Of a stretch of 64,000 nt of DNA, positions 6,818 through 14,672 are shown one piece after another. Under the pieces are notes generated by a model. It saw only the letters and a list, made by a program, of their open reading frames with translations. It did not search any database and was not told the DNA's origin. The DNA is from an uncultured Clostridium sp. (GTDB lineage Bacteria > Bacillota > Clostridia > Clostridiales > Clostridiaceae). The translations under genes were made by a program, and so were the position numbers. The stretch lies in contig CAKVLD010000004.1 in assembly GCA_934755305.1 (NCBI GenBank), positions 1 through 64,000 on the forward strand, in the 5' to 3' direction. Every line of letters begins with the position of its first letter. The first letter of the stretch is position 1.

Positions 6818-9115
6818 ATGAGTATAGAGGTAAGAAAATCTGTAAGAGAATTTGTAGAACTTGTACTGAAATCAGGAAGTTTAGATAATAGGTTTACTAC
6901 AAATGTACGAGCCATAGAAGGTGTAAGAGCTCACCAAAAGTTACAGAAAAGTAATGAAGAACTTTATAAAAAATATGAAAAAGAGGTTTATTTAAAAACA
7001 GATATACAAATAGATTCTTTTATATTACATTTAGATGGACGATGTGATGGGATTATAGAAGAAGGCAAAGATGTTATAGTAGAAGAAATTAAGTCAACTT
7101 ATGTGCCATTAGTTAATATTTATGAGGATTTTAATATAATGCATTGGAGTCAAGGAAAAATATATGCGTATATTCTTAGTAAAGATAGAGGGTTGGATAA
7201 TATATATGTACAACTTAGTTATTATAATTTAGATAATAATGAAGTAAAATCATTTTTAAAGAAATTTTCTTACAATGATTTGAGGAATTATATGGAAGAG
7301 TTGGTTTCTATGTATAAGAAATATGTAGAGTTGGATATTGAACATAAGGAAAGAAGAAATATATCTATAAAAGATATTAAGTTTCCTTTTGAAAAATATA
7401 GAAAAGGACAATTAGATCTTATGAAAGCTTGCTATGGAACAATAAGAGATAAAAAAAATATTTTTTTACAGGCACCAACAGGAACGGGAAAAACAATATC
7501 TACACTTTATTCAAGTATTAAGGCATTAAGAGAAGGATATGGAGAAAAGATTTTTTATTTAACAGCTAAAAATATTAATAGAAAGGTAGCAGAAGATACT
7601 ATTAAAGAACTATCAAAACAAAAGCTGATTTTGAAGAGTATATCTATATTAGCAAAAGAAAAAATGTGCATTAATGATATTTTTAGTTGTAATGCAGAAG
7701 AATGCGTATATGCAAAAGATTATTATGATAAATTAAAGAGCACCCTTTTTGAAATATTAAAAAAAGATAGCGAATTTACTACTAATAAATTAATTGAATA
7801 TGGAAAGAAATATAAAATATGTCCTTTTGAATTATCTTTAGATTTGATAGAATGGTGTGATTGTATAATTTGCGATTATAATTATATTTTTGATCCTAAG
7901 GTATATCTGAGGAGAGTTTGTGATGAAGATGGAAAAAGTAATATTATATTAGTTGATGAAGCACATAATTTAGTTGATAGAGGAAGAAGTAATTATAGTG
8001 CTAAACTTTTTAAAAGTAAGTTTATAGCATTAAGAAAAGAGGTAAGGGGAGTTGTTCCTAAATTATACAGTCATATAAATAAAGTGAGTAAACTATTTAT
8101 AGAAGAGGAAAGAAATTGTGAATTTGAGGGTAAGAATTTTATATATTATAATGAAATTCCAAAGGAGATATGTAAAGAACTAAGGATTATTAATAGGGAA
8201 ATAGAAGAGGTATTGAGTAGAAAAGAAAAATTGAGCTTTAATGAATTGTTGTTAGAATTATACTTTGATATAAATAGTTTCTTAAATATTTCTGATATAT
8301 ATGATGATAAGTATACAACTTATATTCAAATAGTAAAAAGTGAAGTAATTATTTCTTTATTTTGTATAGATCCTTCAAATAAAATTAGAGAAACTATAGA
8401 TAAGTTTAGAAGCGTAATCTTATTTTCGGCTACGTTATCACCTTTTGAGTATTTTATGAAAATTTTAGGTGGAAATGAAGATGATTATAGATTAAAATTA
8501 AAATCACCTTTTCCAAAGAAAAATTTAAATGTATATTTATATAAAGGTAATACTAGATATATAGCAAGAGAAAAAACTTTATCATTAATATGTAAAAAAA
8601 TTTTTGAATTTACATCCAAAAGAAAAGGAAATTATTTAGTGTTTTTTCCTTCGTATGAATATATGAATCTTGCTAAAATGTATATTGAAGAAAATTTTAA
8701 TTTAGATAAAGTTATGTTTCAAGATGTTACTATGAATGATGAAGAAAGAAATGATTTTATTAACCAATTTACAGAAGGAAGTTGCATTATTGGATTTTGT
8801 GTATTAGGTGGCTTGTTTTCTGAAGGAGTAGATTTGCCAGGAGATAAACTTATAGGGGCTGTTATAGTAGGTGTTGGATATCCTAAAATATCTTTAGAAG
8901 GAACCATAATTAAGGAATATTTTAAAGGTGATGGTGAAAAGATAGCGTATGTATATCCAGGAATGAATAAAGTGATGCAAGCAGGAGGAAGAGTAATTAG
9001 ATCTGAAAAAGATAAAGGAAGTATATTATTAATAGATGACAGATATTGTGATAAACAATATTATGAGTTATTACCAGATGAATGGAAACCTTTAAGAAAT
9101 ATAGATACAAAATAA
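6818..9115 (+). CDS. Nuclease-helicase: PD-(D/E)XK domain fused to an XPD/DinG-type iron-sulfur helicase
   Basis: 765 residues. Residues 1-190 look like a Cas4/RecB-type PD-(D/E)XK nuclease: D77 in GRCDG, then E90-I91-K92 in VEEIKST, and QGKIYAYILS further on. The helicase part follows with Walker A APTGTGKT near 218-226, four cysteines C284, C291, C296 and C335 placed like the XPD/DinG 4Fe-4S cluster, DEAH at 379-382, SATLSP, and motif VI QAGGRVIR near 720. Predicted 5'-3' DNA unwinding with attached cleavage, in repair or processing of damaged or foreign DNA. AGGTGATG precedes the ATG. YihY follows closely. This architecture occurs elsewhere in Firmicutes but has little functional description. 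Confidence 0.88.
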   Translation: MSIEVRKSVREFVELVLKSGSLDNRFTTNVRAIEGVRAHQKLQKSNEELYKKYEKEVYLKTDIQIDSFILHLDGRCDGIIEEGKDVIVEEIKSTYVPLVNIYEDFNIMHWSQGKIYAYILSKDRGLDNIYVQLSYYNLDNNEVKSFLKKFSYNDLRNYMEELVSMYKKYVELDIEHKERRNISIKDIKFPFEKYRKGQLDLMKACYGTIRDKKNIFLQAPTGTGKTISTLYSSIKALREGYGEKIFYLTAKNINRKVAEDTIKELSKQKLILKSISILAKEKMCINDIFSCNAEECVYAKDYYDKLKSTLFEILKKDSEFTTNKLIEYGKKYKICPFELSLDLIEWCDCIICDYNYIFDPKVYLRRVCDEDGKSNIILVDEAHNLVDRGRSNYSAKLFKSKFIALRKEVRGVVPKLYSHINKVSKLFIEEERNCEFEGKNFIYYNEIPKEICKELRIINREIEEVLSRKEKLSFNELLLELYFDINSFLNISDIYDDKYTTYIQIVKSEVIISLFCIDPSNKIRETIDKFRSVILFSATLSPFEYFMKILGGNEDDYRLKLKSPFPKKNLNVYLYKGNTRYIAREKTLSLICKKIFEFTSKRKGNYLVFFPSYEYMNLAKMYIEENFNLDKVMFQDVTMNDEERNDFINQFTEGSCIIGFCVLGGLFSEGVDLPGDKLIGAVIVGVGYPKISLEGTIIKEYFKGDGEKIAYVYPGMNKVMQAGGRVIRSEKDKGSILLIDDRYCDKQYYELLPDEWKPLRNIDTK

Positions 9116-9148
9116 AGACTTTAAAATATAAGAATGATTGGTGATGAT

Positions 9149-9982
9149 ATGAATGAAAAAAAGATGTCTAAGTTAGATTTATTAATACATTTAGTGGTGA
9201 AAATTAAGAAAGATGATATATTTGCTTTATCTTCACAATTAGCATACTATTTAGTTTTATCTTTTTTTCCTTTTTTAATTTTTTTATTTACACTAATAAG
9301 TTTTAGTAATTTAGATGCAGAAGTTATTTTAGAAGCATTAGAAACTATGTTACCTAATTCTGTATTTGAACTTACACAAAATATTATATTAGAAGTTTTA
9401 GGCACTCAAAGTACAGGTGTATTAGGAATATCTTTGATTTTAGCTATTTGGACAGCATCTTCAGGAGCAAGGGCTGTTTTTAAAGGTGTAAATAAAGCTT
9501 ATAACATTAGAGAGGAAAGAAATTATGTAAAAAGAGCTATTATTTCATTTATTAGTACTATAGGATTAGCAATAACAGTTTTATTATCATTGTCATTGTT
9601 GGTTTTTGGAGATGTAATAGGAAATTATTTGATTGACATATTACCATTTAGACAAGTTTTGATTATGATATGGAATATACTAAGATATGGAGTTATTTTA
9701 TTTATATTAACATTTATTTTTGCTTTTATATATAAATATGCTCCTTCAAAAAAGATAAGATGGAGAGATGTATTACCAGGGGCAATTTTTGCAACTATAG
9801 GTTGGGTTGTAGTATCTATTGGATTTTCATTTTATATAAATAATTATAGTAATTATTCAAGGTTTTATGGGAGTCTAGCAGCAGTATTTGTTCTTATGAT
9901 ATGGTTATTTTTAACTTCGCTTATATTTATGTTTGGGGTAGAAATTAATTCTGTAAGAGTTAAAAGTAGAGAAATAATGTGA
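9149..9982 (+). CDS. YihY/BrkB-family integral membrane protein
   Basis: 277 residues. About six membrane segments, starting with LAYYLVLSFFPFLIFLFTLI near 33-52, with the family pattern FALSSQLAYYLVLSFFPFL, the GISLILAIWTASSGARAVFKGVNKAYNIRE stretch near 95-122, and PSKKIRWRDVLPGAIFATIGW before the last two helices. Once called RNase BN by mistake; the true function of YihY proteins is unresolved (envelope or transport). I start at ATG 9149, where GGTGATG is well spaced; an in-frame ATG at 9134 has no ribosome site. It probably shares a transcript with the helicase gene. Confidence 0.9.
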   Translation: MNEKKMSKLDLLIHLVVKIKKDDIFALSSQLAYYLVLSFFPFLIFLFTLISFSNLDAEVILEALETMLPNSVFELTQNIILEVLGTQSTGVLGISLILAIWTASSGARAVFKGVNKAYNIREERNYVKRAIISFISTIGLAITVLLSLSLLVFGDVIGNYLIDILPFRQVLIMIWNILRYGVILFILTFIFAFIYKYAPSKKIRWRDVLPGAIFATIGWVVVSIGFSFYINNYSNYSRFYGSLAAVFVLMIWLFLTSLIFMFGVEINSVRVKSREIM

Positions 9983-10057
9983 AAATTAAAAAAATGTGAA
10001 TATTAAATTTTATTTATGGCAACACTTTAGAAATGAAAATATTCAGGAGGTGTTAAA

Positions 10058-10396
10058 ATGAATAAAATAATATTATTAGGAAGACTTATAAGAGATCCTG
10101 AACTTAGGACTGTTGAAACAGGAGATAAAGTATTTACAAAATTTATAATTGCAGTAGAAAGAAACTTTAAGTCAGCTGATGGGACTAGGAAGGCAGATCT
10201 TATTCCAGTAACTGTTTGGGGAAAAAAAGCTGAAATAATATGTACTTATTTAAAAAAAGGAAGCAGTATTACTTTAAGTGGTAGGTTAAGAACTGGAAGT
10301 TATGAAGATAAAGAAGGAAATAAGAAATATATAGCTGAAGTAGTAGCAGAAGACTTTAAGTTTGTAGGTGGAAAGAAAGTAGGAAATAATGAGTAG
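10058..10396 (+). CDS. Short single-stranded DNA-binding protein without acidic tail
   Basis: 112 residues, one OB fold: N-terminal MNKIILLGRLIRDPELR, central FIIAVERNF and LIPVTVWGKKAEI, then LKKGSSITLSGRLRTGSYEDKEG. It ends at GGKKVGNNE and lacks the Gly-rich linker and DDIPF-type tip that recruits partners in the main replication SSB. It is therefore likely a secondary SSB (SsbB-like, linked in other Firmicutes to DNA uptake or recombination), and the replicative ssb should lie elsewhere. CAGGAGGTG provides a near-perfect ribosome site. Confidence 0.92.
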   Translation: MNKIILLGRLIRDPELRTVETGDKVFTKFIIAVERNFKSADGTRKADLIPVTVWGKKAEIICTYLKKGSSITLSGRLRTGSYEDKEGNKKYIAEVVAEDFKFVGGKKVGNNE

Positions 10397-10418
10397 TTTA
10401 AATTAAATTTAGAAAAAG

Positions 10419-10527
10419 TTGATATTATATAAAAATATGTTATAATAAGCTTATGTTAACGTATTCATTTCAATTATGGTATAAGAAGGTATGAAAAAGC
10501 AGACAGATTTATGTCTGCTTTTTTTTG
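10419..10527 (+). ncRNA. Candidate small RNA: orphan promoter plus terminator
   Basis: TTGATA (10419-10424), 16-base spacer, TATAAT (10441-10446), then about 75 bases ending at stem AAGCAGACA (10497-10505)/TGTCTGCTT (10512-10520) and a long T tract. No long frame is enclosed. A 14-codon frame starts at ATG 10491 after AAGAAGGT but runs through the terminator, so an RNA product is the better guess. It lies between the SSB and DUF6514-like genes. Confidence 0.45.
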
Positions 10528-10556
10528 GGAGATAAAATATATGCAAATTTATATTA

Positions 10557-10568
10557 TTTGTCGACAAA
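10557..10568. promoter_or_regulatory. Palindrome resembling paired Spo0A boxes
   Basis: TTTGTCGACAAA is a perfect 12-base palindrome containing TGTCGAC on both strands, one base off the TGTCGAA Spo0A box. It lies about 180 bases upstream of the DUF6514-like start. Bases 10569-10737 hold several T runs and a TTGACA at 10668 without a clear -10. Confidence 0.35.
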
Positions 10569-10737
10569 GGATATGTGAAAGATAAAGAAAATATATAGAA
10601 AGAAGGGGGAAATTAAGTTTTTTTATGTCATTAAATAAACTAAATTTTTTTTTTAGAAGGACATCCTTTGACAATGTTTTAATGTTTACTGTGCTAATAT
10701 TAAGTAATGTAAGGGCAAGATAGTAGGGGGGATATCA

Positions 10738-11040
10738 TTGGTATTAGAAAAAAGTATAAAAACAAGCTTTTCTAATGGTTTAGAAAGAATATATATTTAT
10801 AAAATAACAGAACAATTAGAAAAAAGCAGTTGTGAATATGGAATAGAAGTTGAATTGAAAGATATTATGAAGGGGGAAAATGTAAAAAATATAAAAGAAG
10901 AAGTAAAAAATATATCATCTAAAAAGGAAGAAGTAATAGATATTTTACAATTACTATGTAGAAATGAAGCATCGCCTCTTCATTTATTAGATATATTACA
11001 AGATTATATAGATAGAGATGTTATACAATATAATTGTTAA
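10738..11040 (+). CDS. Small conserved clostridial protein, DUF6514-like
   Basis: 100 residues, acidic, no signal peptide or membrane segment. The pattern YKITEQ...EYGIEVELKD..., then SKKEEVIDILQLL and SPLHLLDILQDYID, resembles what I remember of the DUF6514 family found across clostridia. The function is unknown. It starts with TTG at 10738 behind AGGGGGGAT, a strong ribosome site. It directly precedes acpS (19-base gap) and may share its transcript. A Spo0A-like palindrome lies upstream, so stationary-phase control is possible but unproven. Confidence 0.65.
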   Translation: MVLEKSIKTSFSNGLERIYIYKITEQLEKSSCEYGIEVELKDIMKGENVKNIKEEVKNISSKKEEVIDILQLLCRNEASPLHLLDILQDYIDRDVIQYNC

Positions 11041-11059
11041 GTAATATGGAGGATAACTT

Positions 11060-11449
11060 ATGATAATAGGTATAGGAACAGATATTGTAAAAGTAGAAAG
11101 AATAAAGATAGTAGTAGAAAGAACTCCAAACTTTCTAAAAGGAGTATTTACAGATAAAGAAATTGAATATTTTAACTTAAAAAAGAATAAGTATGAAAGC
11201 ATTGCAGGAGCTTTTGCATCAAAGGAAGCTTTAAGTAAAGCTTTAAGTACAGGAATTCGTGGTTTTTCCTTAAATGATATTGAAGTTATTCATGATGAAT
11301 TGGGAAAACCTAATATTAATTTGAGTGATAAGATAATTGAGAAATTTAATTTGTATAATCATAATGTACATGTTTCAATTTCACATACTGAAGATAATGC
11401 TATTGCATTTGTTGTAATTGAAGAGGTGGTAAGTGGTGGAAGTTTTTAG
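11060..11449 (+). CDS. acpS: Holo-[acyl-carrier-protein] synthase
   Basis: 129 residues, normal length. It transfers 4'-phosphopantetheine from CoA to the Ser of apo-ACP. N-terminal GIGTDIVKVERI contains the Mg-binding Asp. FASKEALSKALSTGIRGF near 52-70 carries the second metal-binding Glu and catalytic Lys, and the C-terminal VSISHTEDNAIAFVV closes the fold. TGGAGGA precedes the ATG. Its end overlaps nnrE-nnrD by 17 bases. The order acpS, lipoprotein-like gene, mazEF matches the acpS-ydcC-alr-ndoAI-ndoA region of Bacillus. Confidence 0.97.
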   Translation: MIIGIGTDIVKVERIKIVVERTPNFLKGVFTDKEIEYFNLKKNKYESIAGAFASKEALSKALSTGIRGFSLNDIEVIHDELGKPNINLSDKIIEKFNLYNHNVHVSISHTEDNAIAFVVIEEVVSGGSF

Positions 11450-12932
11450 TGTGAATGGAGCTAGAAAAATAGATAGTGAGACTATTAATACTATAGGAAT
11501 ACCCAGTATAGTATTAATGGAAAATGCAGCTGAAGGAATATTTGGTAAAATAGTACATAAAGGAAAAAGATTCATTTTTTTTTGTGGTACAGGGAATAAT
11601 GGTGGTGATGGATTAGCTATAGCTAGAAAGCTTATTTTAGCAGGAAAAACTGTGAAGATATATGTATATGGTAATATCTTAAAAGCAAGTAGCGAATTTA
11701 ATACTAATTATAATATTTTATGTAATATAGGAATCGAAATTAAAAAAATTAATATGGAGTATGCTAATGAAATAATTAGTTGCGTAGAAGAATGTGATGT
11801 TGTTATTGATACAATTATGGGGATTGGTTTGAATAGAGATATAGAAGGAGATTTATATAATTTAGTAGATATTATCAACAAATATTCTAAATATACAATA
11901 TCTGTTGATACTCCCACTGGTTTGGATTGCGATTATGGAAAGGTACTTAATATAGCAGTAAAAGCTAATGAAACATTTACTGTTGAAGTAATGAAGAAAG
12001 GTTTTTTTAGCTTAGGGGCAAGAGATTATTTAGGCAATGTATCTATAGTACCTATAGGAATTCCTAAAATAATTAAGAATAGATATTCTGAAAATACTTT
12101 TATATTAAGTAATGAGGAATATAAAAGACTTCTTCCTGTTAGAAATATATATGGACATAAAGGAAGTTATGGAAAAGTTTTGATATTAGCAGGGAGTAAG
12201 GGAATGTCAGGAGCTGCATATATAACTACTGAAGCAGTAGTTAGAACAGGGGCAGGACTTGTAACGTTATTGGTGGAAAAAGAAATACAAGATACATTAG
12301 CAAGCAAGCTAGTAGAAGCTATGATAACTACCTATGATGAGAGTGATAAGGTAGACAGACTAATTAAAGATGCAGATGTAATAATATGTGGACCTGGATT
12401 AAGCAAAGGATTAGAAAATAGAAATATGTTAAAAAGATGTATAAAACATAGTGATTGTTCTATGGTTATAGATGCAGATGCATTGAATATTATTAGTGAA
12501 GAAAATGAATTGATAGATTATTTAAAAGGAAGAACTATATTTACACCACATCCAGGAGAAATGGCTAGATTAGTAAATAAGAATATAAAGGAAGTAGAAG
12601 GAAATAGAATAGAAATTTGTAAGGAATATGCTAGAGATAATGATATAGTAACGATTTTGAAGGGATACAATAGTGTTATTTCAAATGGAGATAGTGTAAT
12701 AATTAATGAAACTGGAAGTAGTAAGATGGCTTCAGGAGGTATGGGAGATTGTCTTACAGGAATAATAGGAGGATTAGTAGCACAAGGGATTAATTTATAT
12801 GATGGAGGAAAACTTGGAGTATATTTACATGGTCTTATAGGTGATAAATTAGGAAGTTGTAGATATTGTGTTAATGCGAGAGATATAATTCAAGAATTAC
12901 CTAAAGTAATGGATAATATATTAAAAAGTTAG
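11433..12932 (+). CDS. nnrD: Bifunctional NAD(P)H-hydrate epimerase / ADP-dependent NAD(P)H-hydrate dehydratase
   Basis: 499 residues, a fusion of two repair activities that restore damaged NADH and NADPH hydrates. Residues 1-215 are the epimerase (YjeF-N, NnrE), with CGTGNNGGDGLAIAR near 51-65 and SVDTPTGLDCDYG near 157. Residues about 225-499 are the ribokinase-like dehydratase (NnrD): GHKGSYGKVLILAGSKGMSGA, DADALNII, FTPHPGEMARL and the nucleotide motif ASGGMGDCLTGIIGG near 431-445. It starts with GTG at 11433 (a second GTG follows at once) after AGAGGTGG inside the acpS end, so translation is coupled. Confidence 0.95.
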   Translation: MVEVFSVNGARKIDSETINTIGIPSIVLMENAAEGIFGKIVHKGKRFIFFCGTGNNGGDGLAIARKLILAGKTVKIYVYGNILKASSEFNTNYNILCNIGIEIKKINMEYANEIISCVEECDVVIDTIMGIGLNRDIEGDLYNLVDIINKYSKYTISVDTPTGLDCDYGKVLNIAVKANETFTVEVMKKGFFSLGARDYLGNVSIVPIGIPKIIKNRYSENTFILSNEEYKRLLPVRNIYGHKGSYGKVLILAGSKGMSGAAYITTEAVVRTGAGLVTLLVEKEIQDTLASKLVEAMITTYDESDKVDRLIKDADVIICGPGLSKGLENRNMLKRCIKHSDCSMVIDADALNIISEENELIDYLKGRTIFTPHPGEMARLVNKNIKEVEGNRIEICKEYARDNDIVTILKGYNSVISNGDSVIINETGSSKMASGGMGDCLTGIIGGLVAQGINLYDGGKLGVYLHGLIGDKLGSCRYCVNARDIIQELPKVMDNILKS

Positions 12933-12990
12933 AATAAAAAATGCTTTGATGTAATATTAGTATTAATAAGTAATTTACATTGGAGGCAAT

Positions 12991-13602
12991 ATGAAACTTA
13001 AATCTAAATTAATAAATAAAAAATTAGTATTACTTTTATTTATACCTTTTATTGCAATTATTGCTGTAATAATTTTTAGACATGTATATAATCCAAGTAA
13101 TGAGGAAATCTTGGAATATGTAAAAGATGCAAATCAATACTCCTCAAAAGTTAGATATATAATAAATAATTCAAAAGGTAAATATACAGAAGATACTACT
13201 CTTTATTATAGTAAGGATCATGGGATGAGAATAGAATTTGGCCAGGATAGAGTTAAGATTTATAAAGATGGTTTTATAAGTATGAATGATAATGGAGATA
13301 AGTATGAGCTAGAAAAAAGCTTTGATGAAATATATCCCTTAGCTTTTACAAGTAGTCTGTTAGCTAATAATATGGAAAGTATAACAGAAGGAAGTGAAGA
13401 ATGGGGAGACACAGAGTATTTAGAAGTTAAAATAAATCTTCCGTTTAAAAATAATCACATTAATTGGGCTAAGCTATATATAAACAAAAAAGATAAAAGT
13501 CCTATTGGAACAAAAATATATGATGTGGACAATAAAGAGAGATTGACTATTATATATAAGGATTTTAATTATTTGGATGAGATAGACGAAACGTTATTCT
13601 GA
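12991..13602 (+). CDS. Membrane-anchored LolA/GerS-like protein
   Basis: 203 residues. One N-terminal membrane segment (about 12-29, LVLLLFIPFIAIIAVIIF) after a basic head. The remainder should face outward and looks like a beta-rich LolA/LppX-type fold (YSSKVRYIINN, MRIEFGQDRVKIYKDGF, INWAKLYINKKDKSPIGTKIYD). There is no lipobox Cys. I identify it mainly by position: YdcC in Bacillus and the germination lipoprotein GerS of C. difficile lie in the same spot before mazEF. By analogy it may act in spore cortex breakdown, but that is inference. GGAGGC precedes the ATG. The alr gene expected next is absent. Confidence 0.65.
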   Translation: MKLKSKLINKKLVLLLFIPFIAIIAVIIFRHVYNPSNEEILEYVKDANQYSSKVRYIINNSKGKYTEDTTLYYSKDHGMRIEFGQDRVKIYKDGFISMNDNGDKYELEKSFDEIYPLAFTSSLLANNMESITEGSEEWGDTEYLEVKINLPFKNNHINWAKLYINKKDKSPIGTKIYDVDNKERLTIIYKDFNYLDEIDETLF

Positions 13603-13743
13603 TTAGGAACATATGATAAATATTAAAATATAAGAAAAAATATATGATTATAGTTATTAAAAATTAATTCACTAATATACAAGAATAAAGTGGTAGTTCT
13701 TGTTCAATAAAAATACAAAAATAGAAAAAAATCCTTAAATCCT

Positions 13744-13773
13744 TTGACATGATGACATTAATTGAAATATAAT
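13744..13773 (+). promoter_or_regulatory. Promoter of the mazE-like/mazF pair
   Basis: TTGACA (13744-13749), 18-base spacer, TATAAT (13768-13773); both hexamers are exact. The 140 bases between 13603 and 13743 show nothing else. Confidence 0.8.
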
Positions 13774-13813
13774 TTATTTATACATAAACTCTTACTACCA
13801 GGAGGAATAAAAA

Positions 13814-14047
13814 ATGTCATCATTATGGAGAATTAAAAGAAAAATGAAAGATAAAAATGAAAAAAATAGTATATTATTTAATAAGGATTTAATACAATAT
13901 AAAGAGGAACAAGATAATTTAGATAGTAATAATTCTATGAAAATAGGTTATATAGAAATGGGAGAAATCAATTTACAGCTAGCTATAGATAATGGAAGTG
14001 AATTAGTTGATATTAATAATTATGAGACATGGCTTTGCGGAGTGTGA
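13814..14047 (+). CDS. MazE/EndoAI-type antitoxin lacking the ribbon-helix-helix domain
   Basis: 77 residues. Residues 42-77 (MKIGYIEMGEINLQLA ... ETWLCGV) match the C-terminal toxin-binding part of EndoAI/MazE antitoxins as I remember them (GYxEMxxINLxxA ... LxxLxxGV). The normal N-terminal RHH DNA-binding segment (RRIxISLPxxLLxEVD type) is not present; residues 1-41 are instead a basic, then Asn/Asp-rich stretch. It could neutralise MazF yet may not autorepress the operon. AGGAGGAATAAAAA gives a strong start. It lies 8 bases before mazF behind a consensus promoter. Confidence 0.75.
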   Translation: MSSLWRIKRKMKDKNEKNSILFNKDLIQYKEEQDNLDSNNSMKIGYIEMGEINLQLAIDNGSELVDINNYETWLCGV

Positions 14048-14055
14048 TTTTTCAA

Positions 14056-14409
14056 ATGACGACTATGGTAGTAAAAAGAGGAGATATTTTCTATGCAGAT
14101 TTAAGCCCTGTAATTGGATCTGAACAAGGTGGAATAAGGCCAGTTATAATATTACAAAATGACATAGGAAATAGATATAGTCCAACAGTAATTATTGCAG
14201 CTATAACTTCACAGATTAATAAAGCAAAATTACCAACACATGTAGAAATATCATCTGAAGATTATGGTTTAAATAGAGATTCAGTTGTTCTTCTAGAGCA
14301 AATTAGAACATTGGACAAAAAGAGATTAAAAGAAAAAATTGGACATATGACTGATAGTGATATGTTAAAAGTAAATAAAGCATTATTAATAAGCTTTAGT
14401 TTAGCGTAA
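14056..14409 (+). CDS. mazF: MazF/NdoA-family mRNA interferase toxin
   Basis: 117 residues from ATG 14056. Classic PemK/MazF fold: VVKRGDIFYADLSPVIGSEQGG, catalytic R28 in GGIRPV and T51 in AAITSQ at the positions of Bacillus R25/T48, then LPTHVEI and VLLEQIRTLDKKRL. The enzyme cuts single-stranded mRNA at a short motif (UACAU in Bacillus), causing reversible growth arrest. The start is ambiguous: ATG 14056 (GGAG 13 bases upstream) or ATG 14065 giving MVVKRGD. An in-frame ATG at 14029 would overlap the antitoxin and add residues foreign to the family. All catalytic features are intact. Confidence 0.95.
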   Translation: MTTMVVKRGDIFYADLSPVIGSEQGGIRPVIILQNDIGNRYSPTVIIAAITSQINKAKLPTHVEISSEDYGLNRDSVVLLEQIRTLDKKRLKEKIGHMTDSDMLKVNKALLISFSLA

Positions 14410-14428
14410 ACTTAGTTTTTTAATATAG

Positions 14429-14465
14429 AAATCGAAATAATTTTAGAATTATTTCGATTTTTTTG
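14429..14465 (+). terminator. Terminator of the mazEF module
   Basis: 14-bp perfect stem AAATCGAAATAATT (14429-14442)/AATTATTTCGATTT (14447-14460), loop TTAG, then T tract. Confidence 0.92.
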
Positions 14466-14599
14466 TATAAAATAAAAATATGTGTATTTATACTTAGACG
14501 AATATGTATTATTAAAATTAATAGTATATACTATTTAAATAAAATACAACAAAAAGTAAACACAAATCAATTAATAGAGTATACAAGGAATAGGAAGTA

Positions 14600-14608
14600 T
14601 GATATAAT
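14600..14608 (+). promoter_or_regulatory. Extended -10 promoter of the transketolase genes
   Basis: TGaTATAAT with a weak -35 (TATACA, 14580-14585), 64 bases before the start codon. Bases 14466-14599 show no other feature. Confidence 0.5.
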
Positions 14609-14672
14609 TATGTCAATAAGTTAAATAGATATACGTAAAACCATGTTTAATTATCTACTAGGAGGATGCTTT

